This document shows positions 25,253 through 32,857 of a DNA stretch of 37,458 bases, piece by piece (the first letter of the stretch is position 1; the number at the start of each line of letters is the position of its first letter). The stretch is from Bradyrhizobium jicamae (GTDB lineage: Bacteria; Pseudomonadota; Alphaproteobacteria; Rhizobiales; Xanthobacteraceae). The position numbers were made by a program, and so were the translations under genes. Under the pieces are notes generated by a model that was given only the letters and a program-made list of their open reading frames with translations, was not told where the DNA came from and searched no databases. The stretch covers positions 4,558 to 42,015 of the forward strand of contig NZ_LLXZ01000108.1 of the NCBI RefSeq assembly GCF_001440395.1. The letters run 5' to 3'.

Positions 25253-26443
25253 TCAGCCTGTCCTGGGGTGTTCCGGCGCGGCGGCTAAATCATGGAAATG
25301 CTTCGGGAAAGCGCCACGAAGGTCGATCTTTCGAAGGGTTCCGGCGATCTTCTCCGACGCGCCCCCGCGGCCATAGGGCGGCTCTATGCCCGGATCGGGG
25401 TGGAACCGGCCTTCGAAGATGCGCACCAGGCTTGCGAGAATGACGGCCGAATCGGCCGGGCAATCGATGATCGAGGCGGCGCGCAGCCGGCCCCGCTGGC
25501 GGTCGCCGATATTGATCGAGGGCACGCCGACGGCCGGCGCCTCGAGGATGCCGCTTGAGGAGTTGCCGACCACGGCGTCGGCGAGCCGCAACGCGGCCCA
25601 GTAACGCTCGCTGCCGAGCGAGGTGAAGTGAAAGGCGCGGTCCGACCGGGCTGCGACGAAAGCCTTTATGGCGTCGTCGATCGCGCCATAGCCGGGATCG
25701 GCGTTGACGCCGGTGAAGATGATGCTGCGGTCCTTGACCTCAGAGAGCGTGCCAAGCAGTGCGGCAACATTCGTTGCGTCCGTATCAGGCCGCGCCGTGG
25801 TCGGATGCAGCGTGACTAGCAGGAAGCGTTCCGGACCGCTGATGCCAAGTCCTGCGAACAGTTCGGTCCGGCTGAGCGCAGGCGCGGTGCTGGCGAGATC
25901 AAGCCCCGGTGCGCCGACATTGAAGACGAAGTCGGGATTTTCGCCCATCTGGATCACGCGCTGCCGGTAGGGTGCGGCCGCAACGAAATGCAGGCAGGCC
26001 ATCTTCGTGATGGCGTGGCGGATCGCGTCGTCGAAGGCGCCGGCGGTGATCTCGCCGCCATGGATATGCGCGATCGGAATGTTCAACAGCGTCGCCGCGA
26101 CCGCGGCAGCCAGCACCTCGTAGCGGTCGCCGAGCACGACCAGAATATCTGGCGCAAGCTGCGGAAGCACGTCGGCAAAGCCCGTAACGCCGGTACCGGT
26201 GCCACGCGCCACCGTCTCGGGGCGGTCGTCGTGCAAGTCAAGATCTAGCTTCGCCGCGATCGAAAAACCGTCGGCCTCGATCGCGCGCCAGGTCTCGCCG
26301 AAGCGCGGTGCGAGATGCATGCCGCAGGCGATGATGCTTAGGTCGACGTCAACCATCTGCTTCAGCCGCGTCAGGATGCCCCGCAGCAATCCGTAGTCGG
26401 CCCGCGAACCGGTGACGACGGCGATGCGGCGGCTTGCGGTCAT
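25253..26443 (-). CDS. legG: LegG/NeuC-like hydrolysing nucleotide-sugar 2-epimerase
   Basis: A 396-residue protein of the hydrolysing UDP-GlcNAc 2-epimerase (NeuC/LegG) group, which releases NDP and inverts C2 to give the free 2,4-diacetamido-2,4,6-trideoxymannose precursor. The N-terminal VTGSRADYGLLRGIL, then VVLGDRYEVLAAA, HIHGGEITAGAFDDAIRHA and the donor-site NSSSGILEAPAVGVPSINIG are all family hallmarks, with no broken residue. ATG 26443 overlaps the legF stop as ATGA; an alternative start at 26458 lies inside legF. NeuC versus LegG cannot be separated by motif; the presence of LegB, LegC and LegH points to LegG. Confidence 0.86.
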   Translation of the reverse strand: MTASRRIAVVTGSRADYGLLRGILTRLKQMVDVDLSIIACGMHLAPRFGETWRAIEADGFSIAAKLDLDLHDDRPETVARGTGTGVTGFADVLPQLAPDILVVLGDRYEVLAAAVAATLLNIPIAHIHGGEITAGAFDDAIRHAITKMACLHFVAAAPYRQRVIQMGENPDFVFNVGAPGLDLASTAPALSRTELFAGLGISGPERFLLVTLHPTTARPDTDATNVAALLGTLSEVKDRSIIFTGVNADPGYGAIDDAIKAFVAARSDRAFHFTSLGSERYWAALRLADAVVGNSSSGILEAPAVGVPSINIGDRQRGRLRAASIIDCPADSAVILASLVRIFEGRFHPDPGIEPPYGRGGASEKIAGTLRKIDLRGAFPKHFHDLAAAPEHPRTG

Positions 26444-27186
26444 GCGGATTTCCGCCATGGCGACGCGTCGAGCATACAGTGCTCGATGACATAGGATGCG
26501 TAGGCGAGATCGGCAGCACTCTCGATTTCGATCGAATGCAGGCGGTCCATCATGATGCCATAGCTTGCGGAGGGATCGGCATAGATCTTTCGGTGCTTGC
26601 GCATCGCGTCCCAGCCGACAAGATAGAGCGCGCCGTTCATGGTGACTTCGAGGGCCTGATCTTGCCGCCGCTGAGCCGTCGTCTTCAGCATCTTCTCGAC
26701 GATGCCGCCGATCGAGCCATCCTCGCCCAGTGTCCCGACGAAGATCGAGGCCACTTCGGTCTCGCGCATGCCGACCACAAGGCTCGCCTTGCGCATGGCG
26801 AACAGTTCGACCGCCTCGTCGAAATGTTCCGGCCGTGCGAAGGGCGACGAAGGTTCCAGCAGCATGATGGCGTCGTAGCGCCGTCCTTCATGCGTCTCGA
26901 CCCAGTCCATGGCGTGAAGCACCACGTCGTTGGAGGAGGCGGTGTCGGTCGCCAGCTCGGCCGGGCGGTCGAACAGCACCTCGGCGCCATGGCGCTTCGC
27001 CTCGGTCTGGATCTCGGCGCTGTCGCTGGAGACGATCAGACGCGAGCAGTAGCGCGACTGACGCGCCGCCTTTGCCTTGTAGCCGACCAGGCTGAGACCG
27101 CCGATTTCGCGCAGGTTCTTGCCGGGTAATCCCTTGGATCCCCCGCGGCCCACCAGCAGGAACAATATCTCTGGCGAATTCGTCAT
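26440..27186 (-). CDS. legF: CMP-legionaminic acid synthetase (LegF/NeuA-like)
   Basis: A 248-residue CMP-acylneuraminate cytidylyltransferase-like protein. The nucleotide-binding motif RGGSKGLPGKNLREIGG is at 14-30, with VSSDSAEIQTEAKRHGAEV near 51-69 and LLEPSSPFARPEHFDEAVE near 107-125. Next comes NGALYLVGWDAMR, where the family has the NGA metal/sugar site. It couples the nonulosonate to CMP, the last cytoplasmic step before transfer. It is the first gene of the minus-strand operon, with legG following as an ATGA overlap. NeuA for sialic acid is excluded only by context, not by motif. The length is normal for the short, single-domain type. Confidence 0.86.
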   Translation of the reverse strand: MTNSPEILFLLVGRGGSKGLPGKNLREIGGLSLVGYKAKAARQSRYCSRLIVSSDSAEIQTEAKRHGAEVLFDRPAELATDTASSNDVVLHAMDWVETHEGRRYDAIMLLEPSSPFARPEHFDEAVELFAMRKASLVVGMRETEVASIFVGTLGEDGSIGGIVEKMLKTTAQRRQDQALEVTMNGALYLVGWDAMRKHRKIYADPSASYGIMMDRLHSIEIESAADLAYASYVIEHCMLDASPWRKSA

Positions 27187-27368
27187 TTGCTCTCGACAAT
27201 CCCGCTTTCAGCGCCGAACAAGGACCGGCACGATTCGTCCCCGGCCAGGGGCCCAGGGGAACGCCGCAAGCCGTCCGCTTGCGTTGCTTTTACCAGTGTA
27301 CTCGACTAAGACAACCGCTTGATGGATGGGCGATTTCGACCGCCCCCCGCGCTCAGCGACGAAACCGC
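27187..27368. promoter_or_regulatory. Divergent control region between legF and legI
   Basis: 182 bases separate the two outward-facing leg operons, so both promoters should lie here. The best plus-strand pair I can see is TTGCTT (27284-27289) and TAAGAC (27307-27312), spacing 17, which is weak. A CCCC-GGCCA-GGGG hairpin lies near 27239-27251. No classical operator is visible. Confidence 0.35.
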
Positions 27369-28451
27369 ATGCATCGCCGAACCCTGATCATTGCCGAGGC
27401 CGGTGTTAACCACAACGGCGATCGCGCGCGGGCACTCGCGCTGGTAGAGGCCGCCGCGCGGGCAGGGGCCGACGTCGTCAAGTTTCAGTCGTTTCGCGCC
27501 GACAAGCTGGCGACCGCGGAGGCTGCGAAGGCGAGCTACCAGCAGGCGACCACCGGCAACGCGCAGTCGCAGCTCGAAATGCTGCGCGCGCTCGAGCTCA
27601 GCGAGGATGACGAGGAGAGCATCGCCGCGGTCTGCGCTGCCGCCGGTATCACCTACATGTCGACCCCGTTCGATGCCGACAGCGCTACGCATCTGGTCCG
27701 CCGAATCGGCGTCCCGACGCTGAAGGTTGGATCGGGCGATCTTACCAACGCGCCGCTGCTGCTGCATCTGGCGCGCTTTCGGCTCCCGATCATATTGTCG
27801 ACCGGCATGGCGACGCTGGCGGAAGTAGAGCAGGCGCTCGGCGTCATCGCCTTCGGCTATCTCGGCGACGTGCACGCGCTGCCTTCCCCTGCCGACTTTG
27901 CAAATCTTCTGCTCGACCGCGAGACATGGACCGAGCTGCGCGCCAGGGTCACGCTGCTGCACTGCACGACCGAGTACCCGGCCGATCCGCGGTCGATCAA
28001 TCTGCGCGCGATGGCGACGCTGCACGATGCGTTCGGGCTTCCAGTCGGCTTTTCCGACCACAGCCGCGGCATTCATATTGCGGCAGCCGCAGTTGCGCTC
28101 GGCGCGGCCGTGATCGAGAAGCACTTGACGCTCGATCGCAATCTGCCGGGGCCCGATCACCGCGCCTCGATCGAGCCCGACGAAATGGCCGCGATGATTG
28201 CGTCGATTCGCGACGTCGAGGTCGCGCTTGGCGATGGCCGCAAGGTGCCTGCGCCCGAGGAGATTCCAAATCGCGCGGTGGCGCGGCGGAGTCTGGTTGC
28301 GATTCGCGTCGTCCGCGCCGGCGAGCGCTTCACGGAGGATAATCTCGGCGTCAAGCGCCCCGGTGACGGCATTCCGCCGATCGAATACTGGAGCTATCTC
28401 GGCAAGGCGGCGCAGCGCGACTATGCGGCCAATGAGGCGCTGGAGCCATGA
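27369..28451 (+). CDS. legI: LegI/NeuB-like nonulosonate synthase
   Basis: A 360-residue synthase condensing a 6-deoxy-mannosamine-type hexose with phosphoenolpyruvate to the nine-carbon acid. The TIM-barrel starts IIAEAGVNHNGDRARAL at 7-23. VVKFQSFRADKLAT, TYMSTPFDADS, KVGSGDLTN, LSTGMATLAEVE and LHCTTEYPA are conserved PEP/metal and substrate segments. GFSDHSRGIHI and VIEKHLTLDRNLPGPDH follow. The last ~60 residues (RSLVAIRVVRAGERFTEDN) are the antifreeze-like SAF domain. ATG 27369 is chosen because upstream residues of the open frame are not family-like. The legH start overlaps its stop (ATGA). LegI is preferred over NeuB only because of neighbouring genes. Confidence 0.87.
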   Translation: MHRRTLIIAEAGVNHNGDRARALALVEAAARAGADVVKFQSFRADKLATAEAAKASYQQATTGNAQSQLEMLRALELSEDDEESIAAVCAAAGITYMSTPFDADSATHLVRRIGVPTLKVGSGDLTNAPLLLHLARFRLPIILSTGMATLAEVEQALGVIAFGYLGDVHALPSPADFANLLLDRETWTELRARVTLLHCTTEYPADPRSINLRAMATLHDAFGLPVGFSDHSRGIHIAAAAVALGAAVIEKHLTLDRNLPGPDHRASIEPDEMAAMIASIRDVEVALGDGRKVPAPEEIPNRAVARRSLVAIRVVRAGERFTEDNLGVKRPGDGIPPIEYWSYLGKAAQRDYAANEALEP

Positions 28452-29086
28452 GCCTGATCGTGCTCTGCGCCGGCGGTCATGCCCGCGTTGTCATCGAAGC
28501 ATTGCGGAGCCGTGGCATACGTCCCGCTGGGGTGACGGATAGCGACACGTCACTCGTGGGCAGTGTGGTCGGCGGCGTTCCGATCACGGGACCCGACGAA
28601 GATATCCTGAAGATGAGCGTGGATGCGGTCGAACTCGTTAACGGCCTGGGTAACCGCGCCTCGCGCACCGATTCGGGCCTGTCCGGGCGGCGTGAGCTGT
28701 TTGGCCGTTTCGCCGCTCTGGGTTACAGGTTTCCGGTGATCTCGCACGTCTCCGCGGCGATTGCCTCCGATGCAACGCTCGGCGACGGCGCTCAGGTGAT
28801 GGCGGGTGCCGTGATCCAGCCGGCGGCGCGGATCGGGCGGAATGTTCTCGTCAATACGCGTGCGGTGGTGGAGCATGACTGCATCGTGGGCGATCACGCC
28901 CATGTCGCGCCGGGGGCAGTGCTCTGCGGCAGCGTGTCGATTGGCGAGAGCGCCCATATCGGTGCGGGCGCGGTGGTTCTGGTGGGTGTCAACGTGGGAG
29001 CGGGAGCTGTCGTTGCCGCGGGCGCCGTGGTCGCAAAGAATGTCGGGGCCGGCGCCTTCGCCGGCGGCGACCGGATTGGTTCGTGA
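28448..29086 (+). CDS. legH: LegH/NeuD/PglD-like sugar N-acetyltransferase
   Basis: A 212-residue acetyltransferase with an N-terminal Rossmann-like sugar-binding part (LIVLCAGGHARVVIEALRSR) and a C-terminal beta-helix of hexapeptides (ARIGRNVLVNTRAVVEHDCIVG; VSIGESAHIGAGAVVLVGVNVG, cut). The catalytic His-Glu/Asp pattern EHDC is the PglD/NeuD type. In the legionaminic route such a protein acetylates the 4-amino group of the NDP-sugar made by LegC. The NeuD alternative (sialate O-acetylation) is less likely given LegB/LegC. ATG 28448 overlaps the legI stop; ptmE begins in its stop codon. Confidence 0.83.
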   Translation: MSLIVLCAGGHARVVIEALRSRGIRPAGVTDSDTSLVGSVVGGVPITGPDEDILKMSVDAVELVNGLGNRASRTDSGLSGRRELFGRFAALGYRFPVISHVSAAIASDATLGDGAQVMAGAVIQPAARIGRNVLVNTRAVVEHDCIVGDHAHVAPGAVLCGSVSIGESAHIGAGAVVLVGVNVGAGAVVAAGAVVAKNVGAGAFAGGDRIGS

Positions 29087-30126
29087 TGAAAGAAATATTC
29101 GTTGTCAGTGAAGATACGCCCCTGATCGAGACGCTGCGGCGGATCGATCAAGGCCATTTGCAGCTCGCCGTGGTCGAACGTGACGGCAGGATCATCGGCA
29201 CCGTCACCGACGGTGATGTGCGGCGCGCGCTGCTCGGCGGCGTCGGGCTCGACGCCTCCGTCGACCTCGTGATGAATCGCACGCCGATCACGGCGCCGGT
29301 CGGCATTTCCAACCCGGCCGCGCTCAACCTGATGCGCAAGCATTCGATCCACCAGCTTCCGATCGTCGATGCCGAGGGCAGGGTGGTCGAGGTCAAGCTG
29401 ATTGACGATCTTGCCCTTGCGCAGCAATCCGATCATTGGGTGGTCTTGATGGCCGGCGGTCTCGGCTCGCGGCTGAAGCCGCTGACCGATGACGTACCGA
29501 AGCCACTGATCCGGGTTGGCGACAAGCCGATCCTGGAGACCGTGCTCGGCGGTTTCGTCAAGGCCGGCTTTGGCAAGTTCTTCATCTCGGTCAACTACAA
29601 GGCCGACATGATCCGCGAGCATTTCGGCGACGGATCGGCCTGGGGCGTGGAGATCAATTATCTGCAGGAGAATGCGCGCCTCGGCACCGCCGGCGCATTG
29701 TCGCTGTTGCCCGAGCGACCGGCGCAGCCATTTTTTGTCATGAACGGCGATCTGCTCACGACCGTGAATTTCGAGCAGCTGCTGAAATATCATCGCGAAC
29801 ATCAGGCGTTCTCCACCGTTTGCGTGCGCGAGCATTCGGTGACGGTACCGTTCGGCGTAATCGATTTCGACGATCATCGCCTGCTCGGCATCCGCGAAAA
29901 GCCGACACAGAAATTCTTCGTCAATGCCGGCGTCTATCTGCTCGATCCTGGCGTGCTCGATTACCTCGATGCCAACGAGGCCGTCGACATGCCGGCCCTG
30001 ATCGAGCGGACGATCGCTACCGGCAAGCCATCCGTGGTGTTCCCGCTGCGGGAGTACTGGATCGATGTCGGCCGGCTCGACGATCTGCAGCGCGCCTCCG
30101 ACGAGTTTCAGAGGATTTTCGGATGA
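29086..30126 (+). CDS. ptmE: PtmE-like sugar-1-phosphate nucleotidyltransferase with N-terminal CBS pair
   Basis: A 346-residue protein with two CBS domains (residues 1-~118, for example IIGTVTDGDVRRALLGG and HQLPIVDAEGRVV) and a nucleotidyltransferase domain from ~120. The pyrophosphorylase motif MAGGLGSRLKPLTDDVPKPL spans ~121-140, VMNGDLLTTVNFEQLL is the metal site, and GVYLLDPGVLDYL follows. This CBS-plus-transferase arrangement is that of PtmE, which makes GDP-GlcN from GlcN-1-P and GTP in the Campylobacter legionaminic pathway. It points to GDP-linked rather than UDP-linked intermediates here. ATG 29086 shares one base with the legH stop; GTG 29083 is an alternative. It is not RmlA or GlmU: the CBS part is absent there. 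Confidence 0.85.
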   Translation: MKEIFVVSEDTPLIETLRRIDQGHLQLAVVERDGRIIGTVTDGDVRRALLGGVGLDASVDLVMNRTPITAPVGISNPAALNLMRKHSIHQLPIVDAEGRVVEVKLIDDLALAQQSDHWVVLMAGGLGSRLKPLTDDVPKPLIRVGDKPILETVLGGFVKAGFGKFFISVNYKADMIREHFGDGSAWGVEINYLQENARLGTAGALSLLPERPAQPFFVMNGDLLTTVNFEQLLKYHREHQAFSTVCVREHSVTVPFGVIDFDDHRLLGIREKPTQKFFVNAGVYLLDPGVLDYLDANEAVDMPALIERTIATGKPSVVFPLREYWIDVGRLDDLQRASDEFQRIFG

Positions 30127-30935
30127 GCACCGAACGTTCGCTCCGCGAGATGATGTCACTCGACGGGCGCGTCGCTGTCGTCACCGGGGGCGCCGGTCAT
30201 ATCGGCCGCGCGATTGCGGGCGGCCTGGCCGAGCTTGGCGCCACGATAGCGCTGGTTGATATGGCGGCGTCTGCCGGCAAAGAGGCGGCGGCGGAACTGA
30301 CGAAGAGCTGGCCGGTCAAGGCGGAAATGTTCGACTGCGATTTCGAGCAGGGCGAGGCGGTGAAGGATCTGCCGCGTCGGGTGCGCGAGGCGTTCGGTGG
30401 CATCGACATCATCGTCAATTGCGCGGCCTTTGTCGGCACCAGCGGGCTTGAGGGTTGGGCCGTGCCGTTTGCGCAGCAATCCGATGCGACTTGGCGGCGG
30501 GCGCTCGAGGTCAACCTGACCGCGCCCTTCGTCCTGATCCAGGCCGCAGCCGAGGATCTGGCAAAATCAGGCCACGGCAGCGTCATCAATATTTCCTCGA
30601 TCTACGGGCTCGCCGGGCCGGACTGGCGGCTTTACGAGGGAACCTCCCTTGGGAACCCAGCGGCCTACGCCGCTAGCAAGGGCGGCTTGATCCAGCTGAC
30701 GCGCTGGCTTGCGACGACCATGTCACCGAAAGTCCGGGTCAACGCCGTGGCGCCGGGAGGTGTGTTCAGGGCTACGCCGGAACCGTTTTTGAGCCGATAT
30801 GTGGCCCGCACGCCGCTTGCGCGCATGGCGCGGGAGGACGACATGAAGGGCGCTGTGGCCTATCTGGCGAGCGATTTGTCGGCCTATGTGACAGGCCAGT
30901 GCATTGCGGTCGACGGGGGGTGGACAGCGTGGTAA
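30123..30935 (+). CDS. ptmA: PtmA-like short-chain dehydrogenase
   Basis: A 270-residue classical SDR. TGGAGHIGRAIAGGL is at 21-35 (NAD(P) site), INISSIYGLAG near 155-165 gives the active-site Ser, and the catalytic pair is Y182/K186 (YAASKGG). The end, VTGQCIAVDGGWTAW, is the typical SDR C-terminus. The start ATG 30123 overlaps the ptmE stop as ATGA; the frame's long upstream extension is antisense to nothing and only read-through of ptmE in another frame. In Campylobacter, PtmA works with PtmF early in the legionaminic route to provide glucosamine-phosphate; PtmF is not visible here. Function in this window is inferred from the operon. Confidence 0.78.
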   Translation: MSTERSLREMMSLDGRVAVVTGGAGHIGRAIAGGLAELGATIALVDMAASAGKEAAAELTKSWPVKAEMFDCDFEQGEAVKDLPRRVREAFGGIDIIVNCAAFVGTSGLEGWAVPFAQQSDATWRRALEVNLTAPFVLIQAAAEDLAKSGHGSVINISSIYGLAGPDWRLYEGTSLGNPAAYAASKGGLIQLTRWLATTMSPKVRVNAVAPGGVFRATPEPFLSRYVARTPLARMAREDDMKGAVAYLASDLSAYVTGQCIAVDGGWTAW

Positions 30936-30972
30936 GCCGACAGCAAATCATGCAATCGCGAGAATCTCTGAA

Positions 30973-32154
30973 ATGTTGAGCTGTAGCAAATGCTTGCTGC
31001 CGGAAACGGCAGAGGCGACATCGTTCGACGAGGCCGGTTCCTGCAGCGTTTGCGCTCAGATCGAGGTCCGTGACACCCAGATCAACTGGGACGAGCGCTA
31101 CAAGCAGCTCATGGAACTGGTCGGTCAATACCGCGACAAGAGCATTTACGACTGCATCGTGCCCTATTCGGGCGGCAAAGACAGCGTATTCCAGCTCTGG
31201 TACGTCGTGCGCAAGCTCGGCCTGAAGCCGCTGGTGGTGCGCTTCGACCACTGGTTCTACCGGCCGCTGGTCGAAGAGAACAACACCAGCGTGTTCAAGC
31301 AGCTCGGCGTCGATGTCCTGAACTTCACGCCGAACTGGCACGTCGTCCGCGAATTGATGCTGGAGTCGTTGAAGCGCCGCGGCGACTTCTGCTGGCATTG
31401 CCACACCGGCATCTACGCCCACACCATGCAGATCGCGATCCGCTACGAGACGCCACTTCTGATCTGGGGCGAAAGCCTGGCCGAATATCAGTCATTCTAT
31501 TCCTACGACGAGATGGAAGAGGTCGACGAGAAGCGCTTCAACCGCGCCATGAATCTCGGCATCACCGCTGACGACATGTACGAATTTCTCGGCGGTCGTG
31601 TCGCCAAACGCGACCTCTATCCGTTCGTCTATCCGCCGCGCAAGGAACTGATGCGGATCAAGTGCCGCTCGGTCTGTCTCGGCAGCTACATCAAGTGGGA
31701 CACCAAGAAGCACGTCGAAATCATCAAGAGCGAGCTCGGCTGGAAAGGCCAGGAGGTCGAGGGCATTCCGCCGGAATACGACTACGAGAAGATCGAGTGC
31801 TTCTTCCAGGGTGTGCGCGACTACCTGAAATACATCAAGCGCGGCATGGGGCGGACCAACCATCTCGCCAATATCGACATCCGCAATAAGCGCATGACCC
31901 GCGAGCAGGGCGAGGCCCTGGTACGCGAATTCGACGGCAAGCGGCCGCCGAGCCTTGATCTCTTCCTCGATTATCTGCAGCTATCCGAAGAGCAGTTCCT
32001 GGGTATTGCGATCAAGCACGAGGTCAGCCCGTGGCAGTTCTCGCCGAACACGGTGGAGCCGGGCCGCCGCATGCCTGACATGGACAAGTGGAACAACACT
32101 CACGTGCCCTGGCCGAACCATCCGGGTGTCGAGATCGGCGGCGGCAAGGATTAG
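30973..32154 (+). CDS. N-acetyl-sugar amidotransferase (WbpG/PseA/PtmG family)
   Basis: A 393-residue ATP-dependent amidotransferase of the N-acetyl-sugar type. The zinc-site cysteines are C4, C7, C24 and C27 (CSKC ... CSVC), the PP-loop SGGKDS is at 66-71, and a further CWHC lies mid-protein. These proteins take ammonia from a HisH-like glutaminase channelled by a HisF-like partner and convert an N-acetyl group of a sugar to an acetimidoyl (amidine) group. WbpG (with HisH2 and HisF2) does this on a 2,3-diacetamido uronic acid in Pseudomonas, PseA on pseudaminate, and PtmG on legionaminate in Campylobacter. ATG 30973 gives the family start, 37 bases after ptmA. The immediate leg context favours a legionaminate substrate, but the WbpB/D/E product is a serious alternative. 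Confidence 0.86.
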   Translation: MLSCSKCLLPETAEATSFDEAGSCSVCAQIEVRDTQINWDERYKQLMELVGQYRDKSIYDCIVPYSGGKDSVFQLWYVVRKLGLKPLVVRFDHWFYRPLVEENNTSVFKQLGVDVLNFTPNWHVVRELMLESLKRRGDFCWHCHTGIYAHTMQIAIRYETPLLIWGESLAEYQSFYSYDEMEEVDEKRFNRAMNLGITADDMYEFLGGRVAKRDLYPFVYPPRKELMRIKCRSVCLGSYIKWDTKKHVEIIKSELGWKGQEVEGIPPEYDYEKIECFFQGVRDYLKYIKRGMGRTNHLANIDIRNKRMTREQGEALVREFDGKRPPSLDLFLDYLQLSEEQFLGIAIKHEVSPWQFSPNTVEPGRRMPDMDKWNNTHVPWPNHPGVEIGGGKD

Positions 32155-32205
32155 TCGAGGATTGATCGCGAGCGCTTGCGGAACAGTGCTGGGGGAGTGG
32201 GGGTG

Positions 32206-32844
32206 ATGTCAGGGGTTGCGATCGTCGATTACGGCATCAACAATGTGCGATCGGTGCGCAACGCCGTCGAATATTGCGGCTTTGACCCGGTCGTGACCCA
32301 TGATGCCGGCGCGATCGCGGACGCTTCCCACGTGATCCTGCCCGGCGTCGGCGCGTTCGGCGACGCCATGAGCAATATGCGCGCCCGCGGCATCGACGAG
32401 ATTCTCGAACTCCATGTCCGCGAGAAGGGCAAGCCGTTCCTTGCCGTGTGTCTGGGCATGCAGCTCCTCGCCAAAACTTCCGAGGAGCATGCCGATGACG
32501 GCGTGCTGCATCGCGGACTCGGTTGGTTCGACGCCGACGTCCTGCGCTTGATGCCGAACGATCAGGCGCTGAAGATCCCGCATATGGGCTGGAACATGGT
32601 GGCGAAGGAACGCAACCACCCGATCCTCGACCATATCCGCGAGAGCAATCTGGCCTTCTATTTCGTGCACAGCTTTGCCATGCGCTGCAACGCGCCGGAG
32701 GACGTGGTCGGCTACGCCCAATATGGCCAGCAGGTGACCGCGATCATCGCGCGAGATAATATCGCCGCCACTCAGTTCCACCCCGAGAAGAGCCAGGACA
32801 GCGGGATCGAGCTAATGAGCAATTTCCTGCGCTGGAATCCTTGA
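32206..32844 (+). CDS. HisH-like glutaminase partner of the amidotransferase
   Basis: A 212-residue class I glutamine amidotransferase related to HisH. It begins VAIVDYGINNVRSVRNA. ILPGVGAFGDAM follows, the nucleophile is C82 in LAVCLGMQLL, and the His/Glu of the triad are H192 and E194 (TQFHPEKS). The ATG 32206 start has a GGGGGAG ribosome site 9 bases before it. It lies between the amidotransferase and the HisF-like gene, as in WbpG/HisH2/HisF2 loci. No histidine pathway gene is near, so it is a surface-sugar paralogue supplying ammonia. All triad residues are present, so it should be active. Confidence 0.86.
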   Translation: MSGVAIVDYGINNVRSVRNAVEYCGFDPVVTHDAGAIADASHVILPGVGAFGDAMSNMRARGIDEILELHVREKGKPFLAVCLGMQLLAKTSEEHADDGVLHRGLGWFDADVLRLMPNDQALKIPHMGWNMVAKERNHPILDHIRESNLAFYFVHSFAMRCNAPEDVVGYAQYGQQVTAIIARDNIAATQFHPEKSQDSGIELMSNFLRWNP

Positions 32845-32857
32845 AAACTAGCCCGCG

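Noticed and set aside
27369..28451. N-acetylneuraminic (sialic) acid synthase
   Set aside because: Motifs alone do not exclude it, but LegB, LegC, LegH and PtmE in the same window fit legionaminic-type synthesis rather than sialic acid.
28894..30159. 421-codon open frame on the minus strand opposite legH and ptmE
   Set aside because: It is the antisense frame of strongly supported genes with intact motifs. Its product is rich in Asp/His/Arg without any domain I recognise. Long antisense frames are common in GC-rich DNA.
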